DNA of 64,000 bases from contig URVJ01000007.1 in the NCBI GenBank assembly GCA_900551295.1, forward strand, positions 40,947-104,946, written 5' to 3'. This stretch comes from an uncultured Eubacteriales bacterium (GTDB taxonomy: Bacteria; Bacillota; Clostridia; Oscillospirales; CAG-382). Below are positions 6,940-16,387 of the stretch, one piece after another (position 1 is the first letter of the stretch; every line of letters begins with the position of its first letter). Under the pieces are notes generated by a model. The model was not told the origin of the DNA. It was given only the letters and a program-made list of their open reading frames with translations, and made no database searches. Position numbers and translations under genes: made by a program.

Positions 6940-9009
6940 TTACTTTTTGCCGTTTTCTTCGGGCGTCGGGAAGATTACGAGAAAGCTCGATTCTCCGAAA
7001 CGTTCGCTGAGATTTAAGAAACCTTTTTCGTCAGCAGTGCAGGGTTCTTCCGAGGTGTATAAACCGTCTGAAACAATGCGTGCCGTGTAGTTTTTGCCCT
7101 TTTCAAAGCCGCCGATCTTCAGTCTTACTGCGTCGGAACAGCTTGCCGTGACGATGACGTTTTCCGCACCGAATAAAAATCCGTATGAGTTGGTGCCGAA
7201 GCCAATGTTTTTTATTCCGGCATATCCCGTGTATTCTCCGAGATTGGGATCTGCCGTGAGAACGCTGCCGTCGGTATCTGCGCCGAAAAGACCGTATACA
7301 GCCATGCTTGCCGCGGCTCCGCACTCGGCATATCCGTTTACCGAAAGCGTTTCGGGACTTGAGATAAGCAGCTTTCCGTCAGTATAGCAGGCGGCAAAGT
7401 CCGTAAAGCGGTTCAAAAAGCTCTTTTTGGAAATTTTCGCACGCGCGGCAAGGTCATAGTATTCCGTAACCAGCGACGCGCCGCCGTTCTGCCAGTATTT
7501 TCCGAAAGCCGCGGTCGAAGATAACGGGAAGTTGCCGTTTACATAGTCCCACCAGCTATCGCTTGCATTTATCGTGGTGGAACGCGGAGCAAATCCGAAC
7601 GCATATATGTCTGCACCTGTCGAAGTGTCGCTTGAAACTTCGGTCTTGCCGTCAATCCACGAAAGAATTGCGTCCGACGTCTTTTTGTCGGCAATGCCGG
7701 AGCTTATTGCCTCAAGATTGAGGAAAGTAAAACCGAGATCGTGATAAGAACCCGACGCGTCCTTTGCGCCTGCGTATCTCGAAGAAGATTCTCTGAAGAA
7801 TGTCTGATTTATTGCGGTTTTGTTCTTTTCCGCAACCGCAGAGTATTCGTCAGCCTTTTCGGGCTGTCCCATAAGCGTGTAAAGCTTTGCAAGGTCGTTC
7901 ATTGCCTCGTTGAAAGCTATGTTGCAGTATGCGTCGAGATAACCGAAACGGTGATTGAACCAGTAGTTTGAGCCTGCGCCGTTGGACTCTCCGCTGTTGC
8001 TTTCGGTGAGAATGTATACGAGTCCGTCAGCTTCGTTGAAGCGTATTCCGCCGCCGTTGAGGTCGTTCTTGTCAAAGTAGTAGTTTACGGCTTTCTCTAA
8101 CTTTTCGAGAACCGTAAGACCGTTAGATACGTCGAGTTTCGGCACGCTTGTCGTGTCCTTTTCGTAAAGGAAAGACGTGTCTGCCTCCCAAAGCGTGATT
8201 TCGCACACGGCTGAGATAAATCTCGAATTTGTGTCGTAAAGATAAAATCCGTTCTTTTCGGACTTCATGGAGCTTTCCGACGACCATATGTAGCCGTTGG
8301 AGAATATCGGATAGTCGCGCAGTATCTGTTTAAGTTCGTTTATATAGGTTTTGTCGGAGTACCAGGCGTATCTCTTTGCCTGCCAGAGGAAAGTTGACGG
8401 ATCCGAACTTGATACCGGGAGTGAGAGAGAGGGATTTTTTGACAGTGCAAAGTCGTTTATAAGACAGTCAGCCGCTGATAAAAGCGCGTTTTCGTCAGAC
8501 GAGTAGATGATTTTTCCGCTGCTGCTGAATTCGTCATATGCCGTGAGTATGCTTTGATCGACAATGTTCGGATAAAGATCGGGTTTCTTTGTGATTTTCT
8601 TAAATGCCGAAACAAGAACCGCGATAACCGCGATCACTACTGCCGCAAAGCCGAGTATTATTGCCCATCCGCGTACAAGTCGCTTTATCTTTTTGATTTT
8701 TGCGCGTTTAATGCGTTCTTTTCGTCTAAGTACCTCTGCGTGCTTTGCACGGCGTTCGCGTGCCAGCATTTCGTTCTGTCTGATAAGGTCGGTTTCGCCT
8801 GTCTGACCGAACTGCCGGCTGTTGCCGTTGGGACGTGAAAACTGCGTTCTTGCACGCGAAGTGTTTGGATTTGAGTTTTGAATTGTATTTATGTTAATGT
8901 CGCGGCGCATATTTTCGGGATTGCCGCCGTAGCCGCGCGGCATATCTGACGTATTTTGAGGGTTGTGACGCGGCTCGCCGTTTTTGCTGTAATTGCCGTC
9001 GTTCTGCAA
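6940..9009 (-). CDS. Membrane-anchored glycosidase-like (six-hairpin) protein
   Basis: The 689-residue product has a basic, Asn/Arg-rich cytoplasmic N-terminus with a coiled charged stretch (RRKERIKRAKIKKIKR), one membrane segment at about 114-136, and a large external domain. That domain contains Trp/Tyr-rich helices (WQAKRYAWYSD, GYIWSSESS, YWFNHRFGYLDAYCNIAF, WWDYVNGNFPLSS) reminiscent of the (alpha/alpha)6 barrels of trehalase and debranching-type glycosidases. I cannot assign catalytic acids or a substrate. The start is TTG at 9009, because AAGGAGGA (9018-9025 on this strand) lies eight bases before it; a TTG at 9033 would sit upstream of that site. It is a single-gene unit. Confidence 0.7.
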   Translation of the reverse strand: MQNDGNYSKNGEPRHNPQNTSDMPRGYGGNPENMRRDININTIQNSNPNTSRARTQFSRPNGNSRQFGQTGETDLIRQNEMLARERRAKHAEVLRRKERIKRAKIKKIKRLVRGWAIILGFAAVVIAVIAVLVSAFKKITKKPDLYPNIVDQSILTAYDEFSSSGKIIYSSDENALLSAADCLINDFALSKNPSLSLPVSSSDPSTFLWQAKRYAWYSDKTYINELKQILRDYPIFSNGYIWSSESSMKSEKNGFYLYDTNSRFISAVCEITLWEADTSFLYEKDTTSVPKLDVSNGLTVLEKLEKAVNYYFDKNDLNGGGIRFNEADGLVYILTESNSGESNGAGSNYWFNHRFGYLDAYCNIAFNEAMNDLAKLYTLMGQPEKADEYSAVAEKNKTAINQTFFRESSSRYAGAKDASGSYHDLGFTFLNLEAISSGIADKKTSDAILSWIDGKTEVSSDTSTGADIYAFGFAPRSTTINASDSWWDYVNGNFPLSSTAAFGKYWQNGGASLVTEYYDLAARAKISKKSFLNRFTDFAACYTDGKLLISSPETLSVNGYAECGAAASMAVYGLFGADTDGSVLTADPNLGEYTGYAGIKNIGFGTNSYGFLFGAENVIVTASCSDAVRLKIGGFEKGKNYTARIVSDGLYTSEEPCTADEKGFLNLSERFGESSFLVIFPTPEENGKK

Positions 9010-9137
9010 GGTAATTGTCCTCCTTGTTTTCAAACTTTACATTTATATTTTATCATAACGCATGAGAGTTTTCAACAGTATATTTAATTAATATATAAAT
9101 TTTGCTCTTTTTCGGTTTCTTTTGTTGCTAATGCTCA

Positions 9138-9166
9138 TTGACGTAAAAGGATAAATGTGGTAGAAT
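9138..9166 (+). promoter_or_regulatory. Promoter of the cobalamin-riboswitch transcript
   Basis: TTGACG at 9138-9143 and TAGAAT at 9161-9166 are 17 bases apart, predicting a start near 9173, just before the first conserved riboswitch stem. Confidence 0.7.
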
Positions 9167-9189
9167 ATGTTTGAAAATCGAATATTTGC

Positions 9190-9395
9190 ACAATGTGTCG
9201 GATATGCTGCATAAAAGGCATACCCGGTGAAAAGGGAACACGGTGTGAATCCGTGACGATACCAGTCGCTGTGTGCATCCGAAAGGAAAAATTTCCGTCG
9301 GTGAAAGCCGGTCATTGGGAAACTGAGAAGGCAGGAGATTTTTTCGGCGCAGTTTGTCTGCGATAGGGTGTAAAGTCAAAAGACCTGCATTGATG
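9190..9395 (+). promoter_or_regulatory. Cobalamin (B12) riboswitch
   Basis: The conserved core is visible as GGTGAAAAGGGAACACGGTG, then TGAATCCGTGACGATACC (about 9225-9263), the segment GTCATTGGGAAACTGAGAAGGC further on (in two parts), and a B12 box AGTCAAAAGACCTGCA at 9373-9388 near the 3' end. Spacing and order match the adenosylcobalamin riboswitch class. It lies 170 nt after a good promoter and upstream of the giant SLH protein. B12 binding usually represses the downstream gene. The mode of control here is not clear. Confidence 0.93.
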
Positions 9396-9663
9396 CTTTT
9401 TCGCACGTACCGCAAGCCGTTCCGGTGTCCGGCAGGGCAGGGAACTTAAAAAACGCTTGCTTTACAGAAAAAGTATTATCGGCTTCTTGCAGATTTTTTT
9501 CAGTATTCTTCAAGGGCTTTGTTGTTGCGCCGATTTGCAAAAGTCACAGGAATAGCTGCTGTGGTAAGTTTTGTTTGCTTGCCGCGGCGGCTTTTTTGTA
9601 TGCGGCAAATTTAAGTTTGCAGTCAAATGATTGAATATAAAAAGGAAAGGAATTTCAAAAATC
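9396..9663 (+). promoter_or_regulatory. Expression platform between B12 riboswitch and surface-protein gene
   Basis: These 268 bases hold no convincing gene. Several competing stems are visible: ATCGGC near 9477 with GCCGAT near 9528, CACAG with CTGTG around 9546-9563, and TTGCCGC with GCGGCAA spanning 9579-9607 around a run of six T. None is a textbook terminator, so control could be at transcription or translation. The coding region starts behind AGGAAAGGAA at about 9642. Confidence 0.5.
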
Positions 9664-12600
9664 ATGACAAATCGCAAAAAAAGCTCAAAACTTCTGCTGA
9701 TTTTTGCAGTCGGCATACTGTCGGCGCTGCTTGCATTTTCCGTAAGCGCAAAAGGCGGAACAATGAGCGGAGACGGAAGCCGTGACAATCCTTATCTGAT
9801 TGACGACGCGGCGGACCTTATCGCATTCCGCGACGAGGTAAACGTTCAGACCGCAGACGCTGCAAGTACGCTCTGCGCAAAGCTGACAGCCGATATCGAC
9901 ATATCGGACGCGGCGTGGACGCCGATTGGAAATTCGGGTTACGCAACTCAGGGCTATGCCGGAGTGTTCGACGGAGACGGTCATAAGATAAGCGGACTGA
10001 AGATCAGTTCTTCCGCGTCAAACCAGGGTCTTTTCGGCTATCTCGGTCTTGACGGCAGCGGAACAAACCGCGCGCTGATAAAGAATCTTGCCGTTTCGGG
10101 AACCGTTACCTCTTCGGGTAACTATATCGGCGGAATTGCGGGACAGATGACGTCCGCCGAGATCGTAAACTGCTCTTTTTCAGGCAGCGTTTCATCAAGC
10201 AGAAAAAAAGGTTCGAATGTCGGAGGAATAATCGGATATATCAATAATACCGATAACACAGGAAAAAATCCGAAACCGAGAGCGCTCATCAGCGGCTGCG
10301 CAAACAGTGCGGACGTATCTACCGACGCAAAAGGCGTTGCCGGAGGTATTGTCGGTTACGCAAAGTTTATAGATATAGAAAACTGCTATAATACCGGAGA
10401 TATTTACGGAACTTCGCGTTCGGGCGGTATTGCGGGACAGATGCAGAACAAGGTAAACGCCTCGAACTGCTATAATATAGGTGCTGTTTCGGGTACTTCC
10501 ACAAGCGCAGACATTGCGGACTTTATCTATAAGGGTTCGGAACTTATTAACTGCCATTATCTTGTAAAGGCATTCGGAACAGGTGTGGGAACCGCCGACG
10601 CGGACTGCGCAAAGATTGAAAGTGCAGAAGGACTTTCTGAACTTCTCGGCGAAGCTTTTGTTCAGGATAAAGACGGCGTAAACGGCGGTTATCCGATTCT
10701 TGCATGGCAGGCGGGCTCGGCAGGAGAGGTTAAAAACCCCCGTCTTGAGCTTATGGGCAATACCGTACTTAAAGTGCTTGACGGATTCAATACGGCTGAT
10801 TTTTCCGTAAAGTTTGCCGATACGGAACCCTCTCATATCAACTGGAGCGTTGTTTCGGGAGAAAACGTAATCTCGGTTATTTATCCCGTAAATCCCGACG
10901 AATATAATACTTCCGTTGTTATAAAGGCAATAAATCCCGGTAAAGCCGTAATACAGGCTGCAACGGATGACGAAAGCCTGAAAGTAAGCGCGTATATAAC
11001 CGTTCTTCCCGAAATCACAGGACGTGAAATCGAAGGAATTGTAGCCGCGGGAAACACCGTAAGCGCAAAGATCACGGTTCTCGGCGCAAAGCCTTACGAC
11101 TATGATAACTACCCCGAACTTGTATTCCAGTGGAAATATTTAACAAGCGAAGATTATCTTTCGGGCAATACCGGTTTTAACAGCTATAAGAGCATAAGCG
11201 GCGCAAACGACCGTACATTTACCATTCCCGAAAGCCTTGTCGGAGATTATCTGTCGTATACCGTAATGCTCGGCAGCGAAAGTTTTATGCCGTCGTCGCC
11301 GTACCTTGTAAAATCAAGCGACGAGTATAATGTTGAAGCCGACTCTGACGCACTTGTCTTTGATTTTGATACTATAAAGACGGATATGCAGCTTGAACTT
11401 GCTTTAAAAGGAGCAAACGGCAGCACAATAGAATGGACAAGCGATAACCGTGACGTAATAAATTCAGAAACCGGCGCTGTTGTTCTTCCCAAGACCGGAA
11501 AAGTTACCGTAACTCTTACCGCAGTCTTAAAGAGTGGCGAGGCAGTCAAGACAAAGACCTTTACTTTTGAAGTATATTCGTTAAAGCAGACACAGATAGA
11601 AATTGCCAATATGAAAAAGAGACTTAAAAACGGCATAAAGTCTCTCGGAAATTTCTATAAACTCTATCCCGTATACGGAACAGACACAAATGTTCTCGAA
11701 ATGCTCTGCGATGATATAAAGAACAGCAAAGAGCCTGAAATGACAGCGGCAATCGAGAGCATTGAAGAAGTTTACGGCGGCGCGGGAATTGCAGAAAACG
11801 GAGATATAACATATTTCTATGCAGATCCCAATAACGCACCCAACGTTCATAACGGTTCTTTCAGAGTAACATTTGTATTCTCGCTCGGCGGTGAAACACA
11901 GAGCCTTGAAGTGCCGGTTATAATACCGTGGAACGCAGAGCTTGTAAAACAGGCTATGACGGAGCAGATACTCCCCGAAATTGCACTTCCGTCGTATACC
12001 GAACAGAATATTTCACTTCCCGTGTGCGCCGATGGCAAACTCTGGGCGCTTGCAAGCTGGACTACCTCAGATGAAACTGCAGTAAGCATAAATACCGTCA
12101 AAAAGTCGGCGAATGAAAGATTTTCACCCGATACCGGCATTATTTATCCCGGACTTGAAGAAAAACACGTAAAACTCACGGCGGCTGTAACATTCGGATT
12201 TACAAATGCCTCGATAAATGAGCCTGAAATAGTTCTCTATAAGACTTTTGATGTAACTGTCGGAAAGATCGACGAGGATACCGCGGAGAAGATAAAGACC
12301 GACCTTGAAAAAAAGCTTGAAAACGGACTTGAAAAGGCAGGGCTCCGCGACGCCGCAACGGGAAAGGCTCTTGAAATAAACGACGGAGTTTATACCGCAG
12401 TCAACGATATACTCTATCCCACAACACGCGACTTTAAGATTGACGGTAAATATTATCCCGTAACCATAAAGAGCGATAATGAGGACGTAATTGTATCTCC
12501 CGACGCAAATAACGCCGCAAGAACAACGGTTTACCGTCCTATGCCCGGAGAAGAGCCTGCAAAGGCAAACGTAACGCTTACAATTCTCGATAAATCGAGC

Positions 12601-14196
12601 GGAGTATCTGTTTCAAAGACTTTTGCCGTTGAAGTAAAGCCGCTTACGGATGAAGAGATCGAAAGCGAAAGAAAACTTCTCAAAAAAGTTTCCGAATCCG
12701 TATTCGACGGTATAAAAGCAAGGAACAAGGAAACCGGCGATATTCGCTATGACCTTTCGGCATTTACCGAAGTATATGAGAATAACGGAAAGCTCGTCTT
12801 TGTATATTCAAACGACAAAATGACGGGTTCGGGCATTGTTCCGACCGCGCTTGAAGGCTGGGAAGAACTTGAGGCATGGAGACTTTTCAGATCTTCCAAT
12901 CCCGCAAGCATATCTCACGAAAACCTTAAAGTAACAATTAACGATAAGGCAAAGGACGTAACTCTGACGACCGCCCTTTCGAGCGAAACACTCGGAAAAT
13001 ACGGCGAGCTTTATAAGAAAAATCCAGTAAAGTACAAAAAGTACGAATCCGTCGCCGATCTTTACTATAATTTAGTTACATTAAATCTCACCGTGCGCGG
13101 AAAATCCACGCCTGCCGGAGCAAAGCCTCTCGGCGAGAGCGAAAAGATAACCGTAACCTTTAAGCTTCTCGGTGCGGACAAGAACGAGCTTATCAAAAAG
13201 ACGACGCTTGCAAACCTTGACGAAACAGTGACCGCGTTTGACGTGTTCAAGACCGTGCTTAAAGCCGAAAACTTCACGTATGAGGGTTCGGGCAGCTATG
13301 TTTCGGCAATTACCGACGCAGACGGAAATAGACTCGGTGAGTTTGACTACGGAAAGTACTCGGGCTGGATGTATAAGGTCAACGGCAAGATACCCGATTA
13401 TGTAATGACGGCTTGCGGACTCAAAAACGGCGACGATGTCGTAATGTTCTACACAAAGGATTATAACGAGCTGTTCACGAACTCCGGCAGCGGTTCTTCG
13501 GGTATGGGTTCTGATAACGATACCAAAAAGGACAACGAAAAGTCAGACGGAAAGACGGATGAAAAACCGGCTGACGGCAATACCGAAAAAGATAATGAAA
13601 CAAATCCCGGCAGCGAAAAGGCCGAAATAAAGTATTCCGACGTGACGGGACACTGGGCAAACGACGAAATAGCAAAGGTAAGCGGATCGGGACTCATGAA
13701 CGGTGTTTCTGAAACCGAATTTTCACCCGATACTACCCTTACAAGAGCAATGTTCGCGACGATTCTTTACAGGTTTGCTTCTGACGGAAACTCCGATGTA
13801 AATACCGAAAAGCAGGTATTTTCCGATGTTGCAGGGGACGCATGGTACTCGGCGGCTGTCGTATGGTGCGCGGACGGAAAAATAATCCTCGGTGTTGCTG
13901 AGAATACATTTGCACCCGATAACTTCATCACTCGCGAGCAGATGGCGCTTATACTTTACAGATACGCACTGTCTCTCGGTGAAACCGAAAAGACGGATAC
14001 GGAAAACCGGAAGCCTGCTTTCTCTGATACCGATACGCTGTCTGACGAGTCAAAAGCCGCAATCAAATGGGCGAGCGAAAACGGACTTGTAACCGGACTT
14101 CCCGACGGACGCTTTGCTCCGAAGGACAACGTAACCCGTGCGCAGTGCGCCGCAGTATTCGCAAGAGCACTCGGCTGCAAGGTTCTCGGCAAGTAA
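9664..14196 (+). CDS. SLH-anchored surface protein with GLUG-like repeats, Ig-like domains and transcobalamin-like DUF4430
   Basis: The 1510-residue protein has a signal peptide (KKSSKLLLIFAVGILSALLA, cleaved near SVSA). Residues about 40-340 hold GLUG-like beta-helix repeats (GIAGQM, NVGGIIGYI, GGIVGYAKF). The long middle part has Ig-like modules of the Big/atrophied Big type. Residues about 1159-1268 form a DUF4430 domain, related to the C-terminal domain of transcobalamin (TAFDVFKTVL, YGKYSGWMYKVNGKIPDY, LKNGDDVVMFY). After a charged linker come three SLH domains (about 1322, 1384 and 1454) that bind secondary cell-wall polymers. With the B12 riboswitch upstream, a role in surface capture of corrinoids is inferred. 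No cobalamin transporter genes are adjacent. Confidence 0.88.
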   Translation: MTNRKKSSKLLLIFAVGILSALLAFSVSAKGGTMSGDGSRDNPYLIDDAADLIAFRDEVNVQTADAASTLCAKLTADIDISDAAWTPIGNSGYATQGYAGVFDGDGHKISGLKISSSASNQGLFGYLGLDGSGTNRALIKNLAVSGTVTSSGNYIGGIAGQMTSAEIVNCSFSGSVSSSRKKGSNVGGIIGYINNTDNTGKNPKPRALISGCANSADVSTDAKGVAGGIVGYAKFIDIENCYNTGDIYGTSRSGGIAGQMQNKVNASNCYNIGAVSGTSTSADIADFIYKGSELINCHYLVKAFGTGVGTADADCAKIESAEGLSELLGEAFVQDKDGVNGGYPILAWQAGSAGEVKNPRLELMGNTVLKVLDGFNTADFSVKFADTEPSHINWSVVSGENVISVIYPVNPDEYNTSVVIKAINPGKAVIQAATDDESLKVSAYITVLPEITGREIEGIVAAGNTVSAKITVLGAKPYDYDNYPELVFQWKYLTSEDYLSGNTGFNSYKSISGANDRTFTIPESLVGDYLSYTVMLGSESFMPSSPYLVKSSDEYNVEADSDALVFDFDTIKTDMQLELALKGANGSTIEWTSDNRDVINSETGAVVLPKTGKVTVTLTAVLKSGEAVKTKTFTFEVYSLKQTQIEIANMKKRLKNGIKSLGNFYKLYPVYGTDTNVLEMLCDDIKNSKEPEMTAAIESIEEVYGGAGIAENGDITYFYADPNNAPNVHNGSFRVTFVFSLGGETQSLEVPVIIPWNAELVKQAMTEQILPEIALPSYTEQNISLPVCADGKLWALASWTTSDETAVSINTVKKSANERFSPDTGIIYPGLEEKHVKLTAAVTFGFTNASINEPEIVLYKTFDVTVGKIDEDTAEKIKTDLEKKLENGLEKAGLRDAATGKALEINDGVYTAVNDILYPTTRDFKIDGKYYPVTIKSDNEDVIVSPDANNAARTTVYRPMPGEEPAKANVTLTILDKSSGVSVSKTFAVEVKPLTDEEIESERKLLKKVSESVFDGIKARNKETGDIRYDLSAFTEVYENNGKLVFVYSNDKMTGSGIVPTALEGWEELEAWRLFRSSNPASISHENLKVTINDKAKDVTLTTALSSETLGKYGELYKKNPVKYKKYESVADLYYNLVTLNLTVRGKSTPAGAKPLGESEKITVTFKLLGADKNELIKKTTLANLDETVTAFDVFKTVLKAENFTYEGSGSYVSAITDADGNRLGEFDYGKYSGWMYKVNGKIPDYVMTACGLKNGDDVVMFYTKDYNELFTNSGSGSSGMGSDNDTKKDNEKSDGKTDEKPADGNTEKDNETNPGSEKAEIKYSDVTGHWANDEIAKVSGSGLMNGVSETEFSPDTTLTRAMFATILYRFASDGNSDVNTEKQVFSDVAGDAWYSAAVVWCADGKIILGVAENTFAPDNFITREQMALILYRYALSLGETEKTDTENRKPAFSDTDTLSDESKAAIKWASENGLVTGLPDGRFAPKDNVTRAQCAAVFARALGCKVLGK

Positions 14197-14221
14197 TTAC
14201 ATACCAAAGGCATAAACAGTG

Positions 14222-14258
14222 ACACTCCGTTCGTAAATTTCGTTCGGAGTGTTTTTTT
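14222..14258 (+). terminator. Terminator after the SLH protein gene
   Basis: ACACTCCG (14222-14229) pairs with CGGAGTGT (14245-14252), followed by seven T. It closes the riboswitch-controlled unit. Confidence 0.9.
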
Positions 14259-14349
14259 GACAATGCGTGCGTATTTTTGAAAAAATATATGTAAAAACAC
14301 GGCAATTTTTCATAATTTGTGCCTTTTTTGAATATTTGTCTGCGTATTG

Positions 14350-14378
14350 TTGCATTTGTTCGGGCAGTGTGATAAAAT
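14350..14378 (+). promoter_or_regulatory. Promoter of the glycerophospholipid-type gene cluster
   Basis: TTGCAT at 14350-14355 and TAAAAT at 14373-14378 are 17 bases apart, about 55 bases before the first coding region. Between this and the preceding terminator nothing else is visible. Confidence 0.6.
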
Positions 14379-14432
14379 GAGCGTGAAAAAAGAGTGAATC
14401 TTGCTCATAAACGGAAAAACAAGGAGAAAAAA

Positions 14433-15692
14433 ATGTCAAAGATTCTGAATATTATACGCGATTTCAAAAAGGAATGTCCCTGCGGAAGAAAGCACGAAAC
14501 GGCGATACAGGACGTTGTAATAGAATCGGGGGCTGTGAATTTTGTCGGAGATGTGCTTAGAAGAAACGGCTTTTCAAAAAAGCTGTTACTTGTTGCGGAC
14601 AAAAACACGCTTAAAGCCGCGGACGGCATACAGAACAGCCTTTCCGGCTTTGACGTCGAATATAAGCTTTACGATAATCTGCGCCTTGCGGATATGGAAA
14701 ACGTAGAGTGCATAGAAAAGCTTATAGCAGACAGAGACATTTCGGTTCTGTCCGTAGGAACAGGCTCTCTTAACGATATCTGCCGCCTTGCATGCGCAAG
14801 ACAGGATAAAAAGCTGTGTATCTTCGGAACGGCTCCGTCAATGGACGGCTTTGCTTCTTACGGCGCGCCGATAGTGTGTGACGGCTTTAAATCGTCGTAT
14901 TCCGCAAAAAGCCCGGATGTAATAATAGGAGATACAAAAATTCTCGCCGCATCTCCGAATGAGCTTAAAGCAGCAGGTTTCGGCGATATGATGGCAAAAT
15001 ATATAGGTCTTGTCGACTGGCAGGTGTCTTCTCTGCTTACGGGCGAATACTACTGCGAAAGAATAGCGGCGCTTACAAGAAGCGCGACTGACGAACTCTT
15101 TAATCTCGCTGATAAAGTAACGGCGAACGACGAGTATACCGCAGGAAAGATCTTCGAGTCTCTTTTAAAGACAGGAATAGGCATGAGCTTTTCACAGAAT
15201 TCCCGTCCGGCAAGCGGCAGCGAACATATAATTTCCCACCTTATCGAGTGCGTTCAGCTGCGCGACGGCATTCTGCCCAACTTCCACGGTGAGGATATAG
15301 GCGTCTGCACGCTTGAAATGTTAAAATACTATAATGAGCTTGCGGAGCATAAGACGATAAAGACAAAGAAAGAAAACGTCGATTGGGACGATGTGTATAA
15401 ATTCTACGGCAGCATGGCGGACAACGTTAAGAAACTCAATTCCCCGCATAACGTCGTTGATGACGTCGATAAGGACGTGCTTCGCGAACGCTGGGGCGAT
15501 ATTGTGAATATTATACACAGTGTGCCGGATTACAACAGCGTAAAAGAGGCTATGGTCAAGGCTCATTGCAAGATTACGGTTGACGATATAGGAAAAGACA
15601 AGACGCTTTTTGATAACTGCGTAAAGTATTCGCCGTATATGAGACACCGCCTCACGCTTCTCAGACTTAAAGACATGATTGTAACCGAGTAA
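14433..15692 (+). CDS. egsA: sn-glycerol-1-phosphate dehydrogenase family protein (EgsA/AraM-like)
   Basis: Members of this iron-alcohol-dehydrogenase-related family reduce dihydroxyacetone phosphate to sn-glycerol-1-phosphate. In Gram-positive bacteria this feeds special glycerolipids or polyols. The 419-residue protein shows the NAD-binding GTGSLND, the PSMDGFAS motif, a metal-ligand region (GFGDMMAKYIGLVDW) and later His motifs (SEHIISHLIE, NFHGEDIG). AAGGAG at 14421-14426 supports ATG 14433 over the in-frame ATG at 14394. It leads a three-gene cluster with a UPF0126 protein and a glycerophosphodiester phosphodiesterase, which suggests glycerol-phosphate metabolism. Confidence 0.88.
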   Translation: MSKILNIIRDFKKECPCGRKHETAIQDVVIESGAVNFVGDVLRRNGFSKKLLLVADKNTLKAADGIQNSLSGFDVEYKLYDNLRLADMENVECIEKLIADRDISVLSVGTGSLNDICRLACARQDKKLCIFGTAPSMDGFASYGAPIVCDGFKSSYSAKSPDVIIGDTKILAASPNELKAAGFGDMMAKYIGLVDWQVSSLLTGEYYCERIAALTRSATDELFNLADKVTANDEYTAGKIFESLLKTGIGMSFSQNSRPASGSEHIISHLIECVQLRDGILPNFHGEDIGVCTLEMLKYYNELAEHKTIKTKKENVDWDDVYKFYGSMADNVKKLNSPHNVVDDVDKDVLRERWGDIVNIIHSVPDYNSVKEAMVKAHCKITVDDIGKDKTLFDNCVKYSPYMRHRLTLLRLKDMIVTE

Positions 15693-15718
15693 TTTTTCGG
15701 CTTTCGGGAGAAAAACGT

Positions 15719-16345
15719 ATGTTTGACGGACTTATAATTCTGCTTGAAATGATAGGCGTTGTCGCCTTTGCGGTTTCCGGTGCCATAACGGCAATAGAAA
15801 AGAAAATGGACATATACGGAGTGGCGGTTCTGGGATTTACGACGGCTGTCGGAGGAGGAGTTCTGCGCGATGTACTTCTCGGACTTACACCGCCAATGAT
15901 GTTCAGAGATCCCAAATACGCTCTTGTCGCGGTAATTGTGTCAATCGCCGTCTTTGTGCCGTCGGTGCGCAGAATTATAATGAAAGATGAGAAAATATAC
16001 GATATGATAATGCTTATAAGCGACTCGATAGGACTCGGAGTGTTTACCGTAACCGGCATACAGACGGCAAGCGCCGCGTGTTCGGAACGCAACGTGTTTC
16101 TGTTCGTGTTTGTCGGAGTGCTTACCGGCGTCGGCGGAGGAGTAATGCGGGATTTGTTCTCGCAGAGCCGTCCTTACATATTCGTAAAGCATTTTTACGC
16201 ATGCGCGTCGATGATAGGCGCGATTGTCTGCGTCTGTTTGTGGGACATTGCAGGGAACGCCGCGGCAATGCTTACAGGCGCGTTGTGCATAGTGGCACTG
16301 AGACTTGCGGCAGCCCATTTCAGATGGAAATTGCCGAAAGCATGA
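15719..16345 (+). CDS. UPF0126/TRIC-family membrane protein
   Basis: The 208-residue protein is almost wholly hydrophobic, with about six or seven membrane segments. It has the duplicated signature of this family: GVVAFAVSGAITAIEKKMD with GGGVLRDVLLG in the first half, and GVFTVTGIQTA with GVGGGVMRDLF in the second. Family members resemble trimeric intracellular cation channels; some are proposed glycine or ion transporters. The substrate here is unknown. GGGAGAAAA precedes the ATG and the gene follows egsA by 26 bases. Confidence 0.88.
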   Translation: MFDGLIILLEMIGVVAFAVSGAITAIEKKMDIYGVAVLGFTTAVGGGVLRDVLLGLTPPMMFRDPKYALVAVIVSIAVFVPSVRRIIMKDEKIYDMIMLISDSIGLGVFTVTGIQTASAACSERNVFLFVFVGVLTGVGGGVMRDLFSQSRPYIFVKHFYACASMIGAIVCVCLWDIAGNAAAMLTGALCIVALRLAAAHFRWKLPKA

Positions 16346-16387
16346 GAACAAATCTGTAAATCTTTTTGTGTTAAAGGAGAAATAAAT

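Noticed and set aside
9425..9634. 69-codon ORF within the region after the B12 riboswitch
   Set aside because: It begins within the platform, has no ribosome-binding site, Cys/Phe-rich random-looking sequence and covers the predicted regulatory stems.
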